DNA from: Proteobacteria bacterium HN_bin10
GTDB taxonomy: Bacteria > Pseudomonadota > Alphaproteobacteria > Caulobacterales > Aquidulcibacteraceae
NCBI GenBank assembly: GCA_002083515.1
Contig: LWDN01000073.1
Location: forward strand, 1 to 33,801
DNA length: 33,801 bases
Direction: 5' to 3'
Shown: one piece after another, positions 17,120-25,208 of the stretch
Position numbering within the stretch: the first letter of the stretch is position 1
Layout: each line of letters begins with the position of its first letter
Translations under genes and position numbers: made by a program
The notes under the pieces: model-generated
Seen by the model: only the letters and a program-made list of their open reading frames with translations
Told to the model about the DNA's origin: nothing
Databases searched by the model: none

Positions 17120-17704
17120 ATGAATCAACAGCAAGTCCTTGACGAATTCCGCGCCGCCGGCGCTCTGCTGGAGGGGCATTTCATTCTCTCTTCCGGTCTC
17201 CACTCCCCCGTCTTCTTCCAGAAGAACGCCGTGTTCATGGATCCCGCGCGCACGGAACGCCTCTGCCGCGCGCTGGCCGAGAAAGCGCAGGCGGCGTTCG
17301 GCAAGATCGATGCGGTGGTCTCGCCCGCAGTCGGCGCCATCATCCCGGGCTACGAAACGGCGCGGCACCTCGGCGCGCGGGCCATGTTCGTTGAGCGCGA
17401 GAAAGGCGAGTTCCAGCTGCGCCGCGGCTTCGAGATCAAGCCGGGCGAGCGCGTGCTGATGGTCGAGGACGTGATCACCACCGGCTTGTCGTCGCGCGAG
17501 TGCCTGGACGCGATCCGCGGCCATCCCGGCGAACTCGTCGGCGCGGCCTGTTTGATCGATCGTTCCGGCGGCAAGGCTGACATTGGCGCCAAGCTTGTCT
17601 CGCTCGCCTGCGTCAGCGCGCCGGCGTATCCGGCCGATCAGTTGCCGCCGGAGCTGGCGGCGCTGCCGGCGATCAAGCCGGGTTCGCGGGGGTTGGCGGC
17701 ATGA
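17120..17704 (+). CDS. pyrE: Orotate phosphoribosyltransferase
   Basis: Converts orotate and PRPP to orotidine monophosphate in pyrimidine synthesis. The 194-residue protein has the PRPP loop VLMVEDVITTGLSS and the FILSSGLHSPVFFQK N-terminal segment. It is the first gene of the pyrE–pdxJ–acpS run and overlaps pdxJ by the four bases ATGA. There is no recognisable ribosome binding site before ATG 17120, and a weak promoter-like pair lies just upstream, so a leaderless transcript is possible. Confidence 0.95.
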   Translation: MNQQQVLDEFRAAGALLEGHFILSSGLHSPVFFQKNAVFMDPARTERLCRALAEKAQAAFGKIDAVVSPAVGAIIPGYETARHLGARAMFVEREKGEFQLRRGFEIKPGERVLMVEDVITTGLSSRECLDAIRGHPGELVGAACLIDRSGGKADIGAKLVSLACVSAPAYPADQLPPELAALPAIKPGSRGLAA

Positions 17705-18456
17705 GCCGTCACGTCCGTCTCGGCGTGAACATCGACCACGTCGCCACGATCAGGAATGCGCGCGGGGTCTCCTATCCCGATCCCGCGCGCGCGGCGGTGG
17801 TGGCGCTCGAAGCGGGCGCTGATGGCATCACGGCGCATTTGCGCGAAGACCGGCGTCACATCTCCGATGCCGATATCGCCCACCTCGCCGCCATGCTGCA
17901 TGAGCGCGGCCGGCCGCTGAACCTCGAAATGGCGGTCACCTCGGAGATGCTGGAGATCGCGCTGAAGCACCGTCCACATGCTGTTTGCCTGGTGCCGGAG
18001 CGGCGCGAGGAGCGCACGACCGAGGGCGGTCTCGATGTGGCGGGCGGCCACAACTGGATTGCGCCGTTCGTCGAGAAGCTCCGCGACAATGGCAGCCGCG
18101 TCTCCCTCTTCATCGGCGCCGATCCCATGCAGATCGAAGCGGCGAGCCGCACCGGCGCGGCGGTCGTCGAGTTGCACACCGGCGCCTATTGCGACGCGAT
18201 GCGCGAGGGACAAGCGGCGGAGGCTGAAAGCGTGTTGGCTGCCCTGAAAACCGGCGCGACCCAGGCTGCTGCGCTTGGCCTCGAAGTGCACGCCGGCCAT
18301 GGCATCGATTACGAAACCGTCGCGCCCATCGCCGCCATTCCCGAAATCGCCGAACTGAATATCGGCCACTTCCTTGTCGGCGAGGCGATCTTCATTGGCC
18401 TAGGCCCCGCGGTTGTCGAAATGCGCCGCCGCATCGATGCGGCGCGGCGCCCATGA
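17701..18456 (+). CDS. pdxJ: Pyridoxine 5'-phosphate synthase
   Basis: Joins deoxyxylulose phosphate and 3-amino-2-oxopropyl phosphate to pyridoxine 5'-phosphate, the last ring-forming step of the DXP-dependent vitamin B6 route. The 251-residue TIM-barrel protein shows LGVNIDHVATIRNARG, GITAHLREDRRHI, CLVPERREE and VHAGHGID, all family landmarks. The ATG overlaps the pyrE stop and its own stop overlaps the acpS ATG, implying coupled translation of the three. Confidence 0.96.
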   Translation: MSRHVRLGVNIDHVATIRNARGVSYPDPARAAVVALEAGADGITAHLREDRRHISDADIAHLAAMLHERGRPLNLEMAVTSEMLEIALKHRPHAVCLVPERREERTTEGGLDVAGGHNWIAPFVEKLRDNGSRVSLFIGADPMQIEAASRTGAAVVELHTGAYCDAMREGQAAEAESVLAALKTGATQAAALGLEVHAGHGIDYETVAPIAAIPEIAELNIGHFLVGEAIFIGLGPAVVEMRRRIDAARRP

Positions 18457-18869
18457 TCATCGGCATCGGCTCCGACATCATCGACATCCGCCGGATCGAG
18501 CGGACGCTCGCCCGTTTCGGCGACCGGTTCGTGCAGCGCATCTACACCGAGAAGGAGCGCGCCCGAGCGGAAAGGCGGCCGCATGAACGAGCCGCCACCT
18601 ACGCCAAACGGTTCGCGGCCAAGGAGGCGTGCTCGAAGGCTCTCGGTACAGGCCTGAAACAAGGCGTGTTTTGGCGGGATATGGGCGTGGCCAACCTCCC
18701 CAGCGGCCAGCCGACCATGATCCTGACCGGGGGCGCGGCGCGGCGTCTGGCGCTGTTGACGCCCCCCGGCCATGTCGCCCACATCCACGTCAGCCTGACC
18801 GACGACTACCCGCTTGCTGTCGGTTTCGTCATTATTTCGGCGGAGTTGGACCCCAGGCCCGGCGAATGA
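18453..18869 (+). CDS. acpS: Holo-[acyl-carrier-protein] synthase
   Basis: Transfers 4'-phosphopantetheine from CoA to acyl carrier protein. The 138-residue protein begins MIIGIGSDIIDIRRIE, with metal-binding D8, and has RFAAKEACSKALGTG with the second metal-ligand glutamate near 58. The C-terminal HVSLTDD motif completes the fold. It is coupled to pdxJ by ATGA. About 88 bases follow before lepB, with no clear terminator. Confidence 0.96.
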   Translation: MIIGIGSDIIDIRRIERTLARFGDRFVQRIYTEKERARAERRPHERAATYAKRFAAKEACSKALGTGLKQGVFWRDMGVANLPSGQPTMILTGGAARRLALLTPPGHVAHIHVSLTDDYPLAVGFVIISAELDPRPGE

Positions 18870-18957
18870 TCCGCGCCAGTGGGGAAAAGCATGGCCGCGC
18901 GTAGCGTAGGACGGTCAGTACAGGCAAGGCGGCCAGAGGGTCATTAGCGAGAAACGC

Positions 18958-19719
18958 ATGAGCATGACGACGACGAGTTCTTCGACGCCTGCGATGGACG
19001 TCTTCTGGGATAACGTGAAGACGATCCTCTACGCGCTCGCGCTCGCCATGGTGCTGCGTTTCACCATCGCCCAGCCCTTCCGCATTCCCTCCGGCTCGAT
19101 GCAGCCTACGCTCGAGGTCGGCGACTATATCGTGGTGACCAAATGGTCCTACGGCTACGGCCGCTTTTCGTTCGCGCCGCTCGAAGGGCTGCTGCCGCAT
19201 GGGCGCCTCTTCGGCAGCGAACCCGCGCGCGGCGATGTGGTGGTGTTCCGGCCGCTGCCGGAGCCCGACAAGGATTTCATCAAGCGCGTCATCGGCTTGC
19301 CGGGCGACCGCATCCAGATGATCGACGGCTTGCTGCACATCAACGGCGAGCCGGTTCAGCGCGAGTCGCTCGGCGAGACGGCGTTCGAGAATGAGCACGG
19401 CGTGGTCGAGTATATTCCCACCTACCGCGAGACGCTGCCGAACGGGGCGAGCTACATCACCTTCGACAAGGGCGTCACCGAACTCGACAACACCCGTGTC
19501 TTCGAAGTGCCCGAGGGGCATTATTTCATGATGGGCGACGATCGCGACAATTCCGCCGACAGCCGGGTGCCGTCGGTGGTGGGTTACGTTCCCTACGACA
19601 ACCTCGTCGGCCCGGCGCAGTTCGTGGTGGTCTCGTTCAACGGATCGACGTCGATCTTCAGGCCGTGGACGTTGTTCACCGGCTTCCGCGGCGACCGCTT
19701 CCTGAAATCGGTCCATTGA
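18958..19719 (+). CDS. lepB: Signal peptidase I
   Basis: Inner-membrane enzyme that removes signal peptides from exported proteins. The 253-residue protein has one N-terminal membrane helix (about 20–37), then the catalytic serine S47 in PSGSMQPT, the general-base lysine K109 in DFIKRVIGLPGD, and the GDDRDNSADSR box. The presence of lepB next to rnc and era follows the common proteobacterial order. ATG 18958 is used; an in-frame ATG two codons later is equally possible because the ribosome binding site is weak. Confidence 0.96.
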   Translation: MSMTTTSSSTPAMDVFWDNVKTILYALALAMVLRFTIAQPFRIPSGSMQPTLEVGDYIVVTKWSYGYGRFSFAPLEGLLPHGRLFGSEPARGDVVVFRPLPEPDKDFIKRVIGLPGDRIQMIDGLLHINGEPVQRESLGETAFENEHGVVEYIPTYRETLPNGASYITFDKGVTELDNTRVFEVPEGHYFMMGDDRDNSADSRVPSVVGYVPYDNLVGPAQFVVVSFNGSTSIFRPWTLFTGFRGDRFLKSVH

Positions 19720-19729
19720 GGCGCGGCCC

Positions 19730-20428
19730 ATGAAAGGGCCGGCTCACGACGCCAAGCTCGCCGAGCTTGAGAGTCGCATCGGCTATGCGTTCAAGGATCG
19801 CGCCTTGCTACGCGAGGCGCTGACCCACGGCAGCGTGCATGAGGGCAAGAAGAAGCGCCGCGACTACGATCGTCTGGAGTTCCTTGGCGATCGCGTGTTG
19901 GGCCTGTGCGTCGCGGAGCGATTACTGGCCGAAAACCAGCAAGACCAGGAAGGCGATCTCGCCCCGCGCTTCAATTCATTGGTCAACCGGCAAGCGTGCG
20001 CCCGCGCCGCGCGCGCGGCGGGTTTGGGTGACGCCATCGTACTCTCCGCTTCGGAGGAGGCGCAGGGCGGACGGCAAAAGGAAGCTATCCTGGGGGACGT
20101 GTGCGAGTCGGTGATCGCGGCGCTTTATCTCGATGGCGGACTGGAAGAGGCGCGCGCGTTCATCAGCCGTTTCTGGGGCGATGCCTTCGACGACGCTAAA
20201 CGCACGCAGCGCGACGCGAAGACCGCTTTGCAGGAATGGGCGGCGGCCAGAAAGAAGCATTTGCGTTACGTCGACGTCGCGCAATCCGGCCCCGAACATG
20301 CGCCACGTTTCATCATCGAGGCGCATGTGGAGGATTTCGACCCGTCGCGTGGCGAAGGCGCTTCCAAGCGCGAGGCACAGCGCGCGGCGGCGGAAGCGTT
20401 CCTGAAGGCGCGAGGCGAACGTGACTGA
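19730..20428 (+). CDS. rnc: Ribonuclease III
   Basis: Cleaves double-stranded RNA, including rRNA precursors. The 232-residue protein has the signature YDRLEFLGDRVLGL with catalytic-site residues E50 and D54, a second acidic cluster in GDVCESVIAALYLDGG, and a C-terminal double-stranded-RNA-binding domain (ALQEWAA ... SKREAQRAAAEAFL). It starts ten bases after lepB and its last eight bases overlap era. Confidence 0.96.
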   Translation: MKGPAHDAKLAELESRIGYAFKDRALLREALTHGSVHEGKKKRRDYDRLEFLGDRVLGLCVAERLLAENQQDQEGDLAPRFNSLVNRQACARAARAAGLGDAIVLSASEEAQGGRQKEAILGDVCESVIAALYLDGGLEEARAFISRFWGDAFDDAKRTQRDAKTALQEWAAARKKHLRYVDVAQSGPEHAPRFIIEAHVEDFDPSRGEGASKREAQRAAAEAFLKARGERD

Positions 20429-21347
20429 GCAGCGTTGCGCCGTCATAGCCGTGCTCGGCGCGCCCAACGCCGGCAAGTCGACGTTGGTGAACACGCTCGT
20501 CGGGGCCAAGGTCGCGGCGGTGACGCAGAAGGTGCAAACCACGCGGGCGCTGGTGCGGGGCATCGCCATGCGCGACGAGGCACAACTGGTGCTGATCGAT
20601 ACGCCGGGCGTGTTCGCGCCGAAACGCCGACTCGACCGCGCCATGGTCGCGGCGGCCTGGAGCGCGCTCGAGGGCGCCGATGCGGTTCTGCACGTCGTGG
20701 ATGCGAGCGCTCATGCACACGCCAAAGGCGGCGCCGATCAACGGTCGATCGAGGACTCCGCACAGATTGCGTCGAAGCTCAAAGAGATGGACCTTGCCTC
20801 GATCCTGGTGCTGAACAAGGTCGACGCCGTTCCGCGCCCGGCGCTGCTCGAACTCACGTCCAAGTTGGTTGAGCAAGGGCTCTACACCGACGTGTTCATG
20901 ATCTCAGCCAAGAACAATGACGGTGTCGCCGATCTGGCGAAGACGCTGGCCGAGCGCGCGCCGGAGGGTCCCTGGCTCTTTCCCGAGGATCAGACCATGG
21001 ACGCGCCGGCGCGTGTGCTCGCCGCCGAGATCACGCGTGAGAAGGCGTTCCTGCGCTTGCACGAGGAGCTGCCGTACGAGTTGATTGTCGAGACCGAGGC
21101 CTGGGAGGAGCGCAAGGACGGCTCCGCGAAGATCGATCAAACCATCTACGTGGCGCGCGAAAGCCAGCGGAAGATCGCCATCGGCGCCAAGGGCGCGACG
21201 ATCAAGACCATCGGCGAATTGGCGCGGAAAGAGATGGAAGCCGCCTTCGACCGGCGTATCCATCTCTTTCTGCATGTGAAGGTGGACGAGGATTGGACCG
21301 AGCAGCGGTCGGTGTATCGGCGGCTCGGCTTGGATTACGAAGCTTAG
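20421..21347 (+). CDS. era: GTPase Era
   Basis: Ribosome-assembly GTPase that binds the 3' end of 16S rRNA. The 308-residue protein shows G1 GAPNAGKST (13–21), a G3 DTPG, G4 NKVD and G5 SAK, then a C-terminal KH domain with IGAKGATIKTIG. The start is GTG 20421 inside the end of rnc. In the canonical order the next gene is recO; here an unrelated gene starts two bases after the era stop. Confidence 0.96.
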   Translation: MTEQRCAVIAVLGAPNAGKSTLVNTLVGAKVAAVTQKVQTTRALVRGIAMRDEAQLVLIDTPGVFAPKRRLDRAMVAAAWSALEGADAVLHVVDASAHAHAKGGADQRSIEDSAQIASKLKEMDLASILVLNKVDAVPRPALLELTSKLVEQGLYTDVFMISAKNNDGVADLAKTLAERAPEGPWLFPEDQTMDAPARVLAAEITREKAFLRLHEELPYELIVETEAWEERKDGSAKIDQTIYVARESQRKIAIGAKGATIKTIGELARKEMEAAFDRRIHLFLHVKVDEDWTEQRSVYRRLGLDYEA

Positions 21348-21349
21348 AG

Positions 21350-22105
21350 ATGACCTCTTCACGAGAACCGGTTGAGCGATACGATCAGCTTCCAGTTGAA
21401 CTGAAGAACCGAATTGCTGACCTCGGGGCGCCAACATTTATACAACTCGCAGAGTTGGTGGCGCTGGGAGGGGTGGCGACCGCGATCGTTCAGTACCTGC
21501 CAAATCAGAGGGTGGATAGAGTTGCAGTTTTCGTGGCAGAGCTAGCTCGCCGCCTTGATGAGGTGGCGGCGAACCTGGCGAAGCTGGAGGTCGATCTGAA
21601 CGCGGGTTCGGCTCCCGAACGGGCGCGACTGCTTCGAGACGCCGCCAGTGCGGCTGAGAAAGCGGTGTCGGACCAGCGGGCTGCAAGAATTGCCCGTATT
21701 GCCTCGGTGGGCTTGGCCAGTGGTGAACTCGCAGCGCAGCGCGCCCGAAGCTTTCTGTCTCTCCTAGAGAACCTCACCGACGTTGAACTTGCGGTGTTGG
21801 CGTTTTTTCAGCGAGAGCATCGGCACATCGATGCATGGCGGCCGCTTTCGACCCAACTGTCGGCATCACCATCGCTAGCGCGGATATTCGAAAGTGATGT
21901 GGCCTACTGGATAGCATGTGTCTCCAAGCTCGAGGCATCCGGACTACTTCGCCGATCGACAGTTTGGGGTGGAGAGCCAGAGGGTGACCGATCTCAAACA
22001 GATGTCGATCGCATGATGCATCGGGTCGATCTGTATTCACTGATGACGCTGGGTCACGAGTTGGTGGCGATCGTAGAACTGAGCCGCACTGATGGAATGG
22101 GTTGA
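21350..22105 (+). CDS. Unknown accessory protein inserted between era and recO
   Basis: A 251-residue protein I do not recognise by name. Residues 29–50 are hydrophobic and could form a membrane helix or amphipathic anchor. Residues 55–140 are strongly helical and rich in alanine, glutamate and arginine, coiled-coil-like. The C-terminal 185–245 resembles a winged helix: KLEASGLLRR, then a gap, then LYSLMTLGHELV, like the wing and recognition regions of small regulators. Sampled lines of the gene are 53–55% GC against 62–72% in sampled lines of recO and era, and codons such as GTT, GCA and ATA are commoner. Layout is loosely like unnamed DUF4393/Abi-alpha-type proteins (inference only). ATG 21350 lies two bases after era; the 3' end overlaps recO by 14 bases. 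Confidence 0.75.
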   Translation: MTSSREPVERYDQLPVELKNRIADLGAPTFIQLAELVALGGVATAIVQYLPNQRVDRVAVFVAELARRLDEVAANLAKLEVDLNAGSAPERARLLRDAASAAEKAVSDQRAARIARIASVGLASGELAAQRARSFLSLLENLTDVELAVLAFFQREHRHIDAWRPLSTQLSASPSLARIFESDVAYWIACVSKLEASGLLRRSTVWGGEPEGDRSQTDVDRMMHRVDLYSLMTLGHELVAIVELSRTDGMG

Positions 22106-22820
22106 TGACGCCATCGTGCTTGGCGCGCGGCCGTTCGGCGAGGGCAAGCTCGTCGCCGAGGTGTTCGCGCGCGAGCATGGGCGCTTCGGCGGCGTCGTGC
22201 ATGCCGGGCGCAAGTCGCAGCCGATCCTGCAGTCGGGCAACGTCGTGCACGCAGGCTGGAAGGCGCGGCTCGCCGAACAACTCGGTTTCTACAGTCCGCT
22301 TGAACTGGTTGAGCCGCACGCGACGCGCCTGCTCGACGATCCGATCGCGCTCGCCGGGCTTTCCTCGGCGGTGGCGCTGATCCGCGGCGCCACACCGGAG
22401 CGGCAGGCCTATCCGCAGCTCTATGACGCGCTGATCGTGCTGATCGAGGCGATGCCGCACACCGACATTTGGCCGGCGCTCTACACGCGTTTCGAACTGG
22501 GGCTGCTCTCGGCGCTTGGTTACGGTCTCGATCTGAGTCGCTGCGCGGTGACGGGCGAGACCGTGGGCCTTGCCTGGGTCAGTCCGCGGACTGGACGTGC
22601 GGCGACAGCCGAGGCCGGTGCGCCGCACGCGGACGTGCTGCTCAAATTGCCGCCATTCCTGGTTGATCCGGATGCGCAACTAGGTTCGGGCGATGTGGCG
22701 GATGCGTTCGCGCTAGCTGGATATTTCCTGGAGCGGCGCGTGTTCGAGCATCGCGGCGAGGGCATGCCCGATCAGCGCCGCCGGCTGATCGAACGCTTGG
22801 GATTTGCGGGGCGGCTCTAG
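22092..22820 (+). CDS. recO: DNA repair protein RecO
   Basis: Recombination mediator of the RecFOR pathway that loads RecA onto SSB-coated single-stranded DNA. The 242-residue protein has the N-terminal OB-fold (AIVLGARPFGEGKLVAEVF and HGRFGGVVHAGRK) and a helical C-terminal domain (FELGLLSALGYGLDLSRC). The ATG lies 14 bases inside the preceding accessory gene and has no clear ribosome binding site, suggesting translation coupled to that gene. A palindromic repeat follows immediately after the stop. Confidence 0.93.
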   Translation: MEWVDDAIVLGARPFGEGKLVAEVFAREHGRFGGVVHAGRKSQPILQSGNVVHAGWKARLAEQLGFYSPLELVEPHATRLLDDPIALAGLSSAVALIRGATPERQAYPQLYDALIVLIEAMPHTDIWPALYTRFELGLLSALGYGLDLSRCAVTGETVGLAWVSPRTGRAATAEAGAPHADVLLKLPPFLVDPDAQLGSGDVADAFALAGYFLERRVFEHRGEGMPDQRRRLIERLGFAGRL

Positions 22821-22908
22821 GTGTCAGGTGTCAGATGCCGGGCGCCAGCAGTCTCTGGCGTTTCGACGCGATTCCTGACACCTGACAGCCGGCACCTGAC
22901 ACCTGGAA
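22821..22908. repeat. Palindromic repeat built on a 7-base unit
   Basis: The whole recO–parC gap is a nested palindrome. The left arm starts with two GTGTCAG units (22821–22834); the right arm reads CCTGACA CCTGACA GCCGGCA CCTGACA CCTGGAA in register (22874–22908). Bases 22822–22834 pair perfectly with 22875–22887, and an inner stem CGCCAG/CTGGCG (22843–22848 with 22855–22860) has a 6-base loop. An alternative pairing joins 22827–22841 to 22889–22903 with one mismatch. It resembles a REP-type dispersed element and could stabilise or attenuate recO–parC mRNA. Confidence 0.85.
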
Positions 22909-22914
22909 GCTAGA

Positions 22915-25155
22915 ATGGCTGACGATATCACCCGCTCGCCGGAAGAAGGCGGGCGCATTGTGGAAGAGCCGATCGGCGAGGCGCTGGCCAAGCGCTATCT
23001 CGCCTACGCGCTCTCAACCATCACCAGCCGGGCGCTGCCGGATGTGCGCGATGGGTTGAAGCCGGTGCACCGGCGCGTGCTCTACGCGATGAAGCGGCTC
23101 AACCTCACGGCGGATGCCGCATTCCGCAAGAGCGCGAAGGTCGTCGGCGACGTGATGGGCGATTATCACCCGCACGGCGATCAGGCGATCTACGATGCGA
23201 TGGTGCGCCTCGCCCAGGATTTCAATTCGCGTTACCCGCTGATCGACGGCCAGGGCAATTTCGGCAACATCGACGGCGATAATCCCGCCGCCATGCGCTA
23301 CACCGAAAGCCGCCTGACCAAGGCGGCTGAGGCTCTGCTCGAAGGCATCGACGAGGACGCGGTCGATTTCCGCCCGAGCTACGATGGCTCGAAGGAAGAG
23401 CCGGTGGTGCTGCCGGCGGCGTTTCCAAACCTGCTCGCGAACGGCGCCTCGGGCATCGCCGTCGGCATGGCGACGAACATTCCGCCGCACAATCTGGCCG
23501 AGTTGATCGACGGCTGCCTGCTGCTGATCGACAATTCGAAGGCCACGACCGACGAGTTGTTGAAACTCATCCCCGGTCCGGATTTTCCGACAGGCGGTAT
23601 CGTCGTCGAACCGCCGGAATCGATCCGCGAGGCCTATGAGACGGGCCGAGGCGGCTTCCGTGTCCGCGCCCGCTGGCAGACCGAAGACCTCGGGCGTGGC
23701 ATGTGGCGCATCGTCGTCACCGAGATCCCGCACCTGGTGCAGAAGTCGAAGCTGATCGAGGCGTTGGCGGCGGTCATCGAAAACAAGAAGGCGCCGCTGC
23801 TGGGCGACGTGCGCGACGAGAGCGCTGAGGAAATCCGCATCGTCATCGAGCCGAAGTCGCGCACGGTCGAACCCGACGTGCTGATGGAAAGCCTGTTCAA
23901 GCTCACCGCGCTAGAGAGCCGGATTTCGCTCAACATGAATGTGCTCGACGCCCAGGGCGCACCACGGGTGATGAGTTTGAAGGAGGTGCTGCGCGCTTTC
24001 CTCGACCACCGCCGCGACGTGCTGCAGCGGCGCACCGCGCACCGGCTGGAGAAGATCGCCGCCCGCCTCGACGTGCTGAAGGGCCTGCTGATCGTCTATC
24101 TCAATCTGGATGAAGTGATCCGCATCATCCGCAACGACGACGATCCGAAGGCGAAGTTGATTGCGCGCTTCAAGCTGAACGAGGTGCAGGCGGACGCCAT
24201 TCTCAACACCCGGCTGCGCCAATTGCGCAAGCTTGAGGAGATGGAAATCCGCCGCGAGGACGCGGCGCTGCGCGAAGAACAGAAGGATCTGCAAGGTCTG
24301 CTGGAAGACACGCGCAGGCAATGGCGCAAGGTCGCGGGAGAGTTGAAGGAAACGCGCAAGCTGTTCGGTCCTGGCACGCCGTTCGGCAAGCGCCGCACCG
24401 AGCTTGGCGAGGCGGCGGCGGTGGCGGCGGACGTCGACATCGAAGCCTTCGTCGCGCGCGAACCGGTGACGGTGGTGCTGTCGGAGAAGGGTTGGATCCG
24501 CGCGCTGCGCGGTCACGGCGATCTGGGCAATCTGCAATTCAAGGAAGGCGATCACGCTCAGCATATCGTCCGCTGCGAGACGACCGACAAATTGCTGGCC
24601 TTCGCCTCGGATGGCCGCGCCTTTACGCTGGATGCACACAAATTGCCCGGTGGGCGCGGGCACGGCGAGCCGATCCGGCTCTCGATCGAACTCGGCGACA
24701 TCGACGAAGTGGTGGCGCTGTTCGTCTATGAGCAGGGCGCAAGGCGGCTGGTGGCGAGCCATGAGGGTTACGGCTTCATCGTGCCCGAAGATGAAATGCT
24801 GGCGACCAAACGCTCCGGCAAGCAGGTGCTGAACGGCCGCGCCATGCAGGCGGCGAAGGTCGCGGGCGATCAGGTGGCGGTTATCGGCGAGCGCAAGAAG
24901 CTGCTGATTTTCGCGCTCGACGAAATCCCGGAGATGAACCGCGGCAAGGGCGTGAAGCTGCAAAGCTACCACGATCGCGGCTTGGCCGACGTAAAGGTGT
25001 TCGCCAAGGAAGAGGGCCTGACCTGGGAGGACAGCGCCGGGCGCGTCCGCGCTGTGCCGGAGTGGAAGGATTATCGCGGCAAGCGCGGCGGCGCCGGCAA
25101 GCTCGCGCCTAAGGGGTTCTCCCGCTCGGGGCGGTTCTCGGACGTGATCGGATAG
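22915..25155 (+). CDS. parC: DNA topoisomerase IV subunit A
   Basis: Breakage-reunion subunit of topoisomerase IV, which decatenates daughter chromosomes with ParE. The 746-residue protein has catalytic tyrosine Y129 in AAMRYTESRL, an intact HPHGD motif (86–89 region) and a C-terminal beta-pinwheel-like domain. Its length and short CTD fit ParC rather than GyrA. In the quinolone-determining region the residue aligned with E. coli ParC S80 is glutamine (Q90), while the acidic partner is kept as D94. parE is not in this window. Confidence 0.94.
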   Translation: MADDITRSPEEGGRIVEEPIGEALAKRYLAYALSTITSRALPDVRDGLKPVHRRVLYAMKRLNLTADAAFRKSAKVVGDVMGDYHPHGDQAIYDAMVRLAQDFNSRYPLIDGQGNFGNIDGDNPAAMRYTESRLTKAAEALLEGIDEDAVDFRPSYDGSKEEPVVLPAAFPNLLANGASGIAVGMATNIPPHNLAELIDGCLLLIDNSKATTDELLKLIPGPDFPTGGIVVEPPESIREAYETGRGGFRVRARWQTEDLGRGMWRIVVTEIPHLVQKSKLIEALAAVIENKKAPLLGDVRDESAEEIRIVIEPKSRTVEPDVLMESLFKLTALESRISLNMNVLDAQGAPRVMSLKEVLRAFLDHRRDVLQRRTAHRLEKIAARLDVLKGLLIVYLNLDEVIRIIRNDDDPKAKLIARFKLNEVQADAILNTRLRQLRKLEEMEIRREDAALREEQKDLQGLLEDTRRQWRKVAGELKETRKLFGPGTPFGKRRTELGEAAAVAADVDIEAFVAREPVTVVLSEKGWIRALRGHGDLGNLQFKEGDHAQHIVRCETTDKLLAFASDGRAFTLDAHKLPGGRGHGEPIRLSIELGDIDEVVALFVYEQGARRLVASHEGYGFIVPEDEMLATKRSGKQVLNGRAMQAAKVAGDQVAVIGERKKLLIFALDEIPEMNRGKGVKLQSYHDRGLADVKVFAKEEGLTWEDSAGRVRAVPEWKDYRGKRGGAGKLAPKGFSRSGRFSDVIG

Positions 25156-25208
25156 CGTTGCCGTAAAGCTTCCGCTAAGAGGGAGCGTTCGTCCGGGAAA
25201 GGGCCTCC

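Noticed and set aside
21293..21349. Upstream start of the era–recO accessory gene inside era
   Set aside because: The extra 19 residues are read out of frame from era coding sequence; ATG 21350 directly after the era stop is simpler.
23911..24972. 353-residue minus-strand frame opposite parC
   Set aside because: ParC is unambiguous here; the antisense frame has no recognisable domain.
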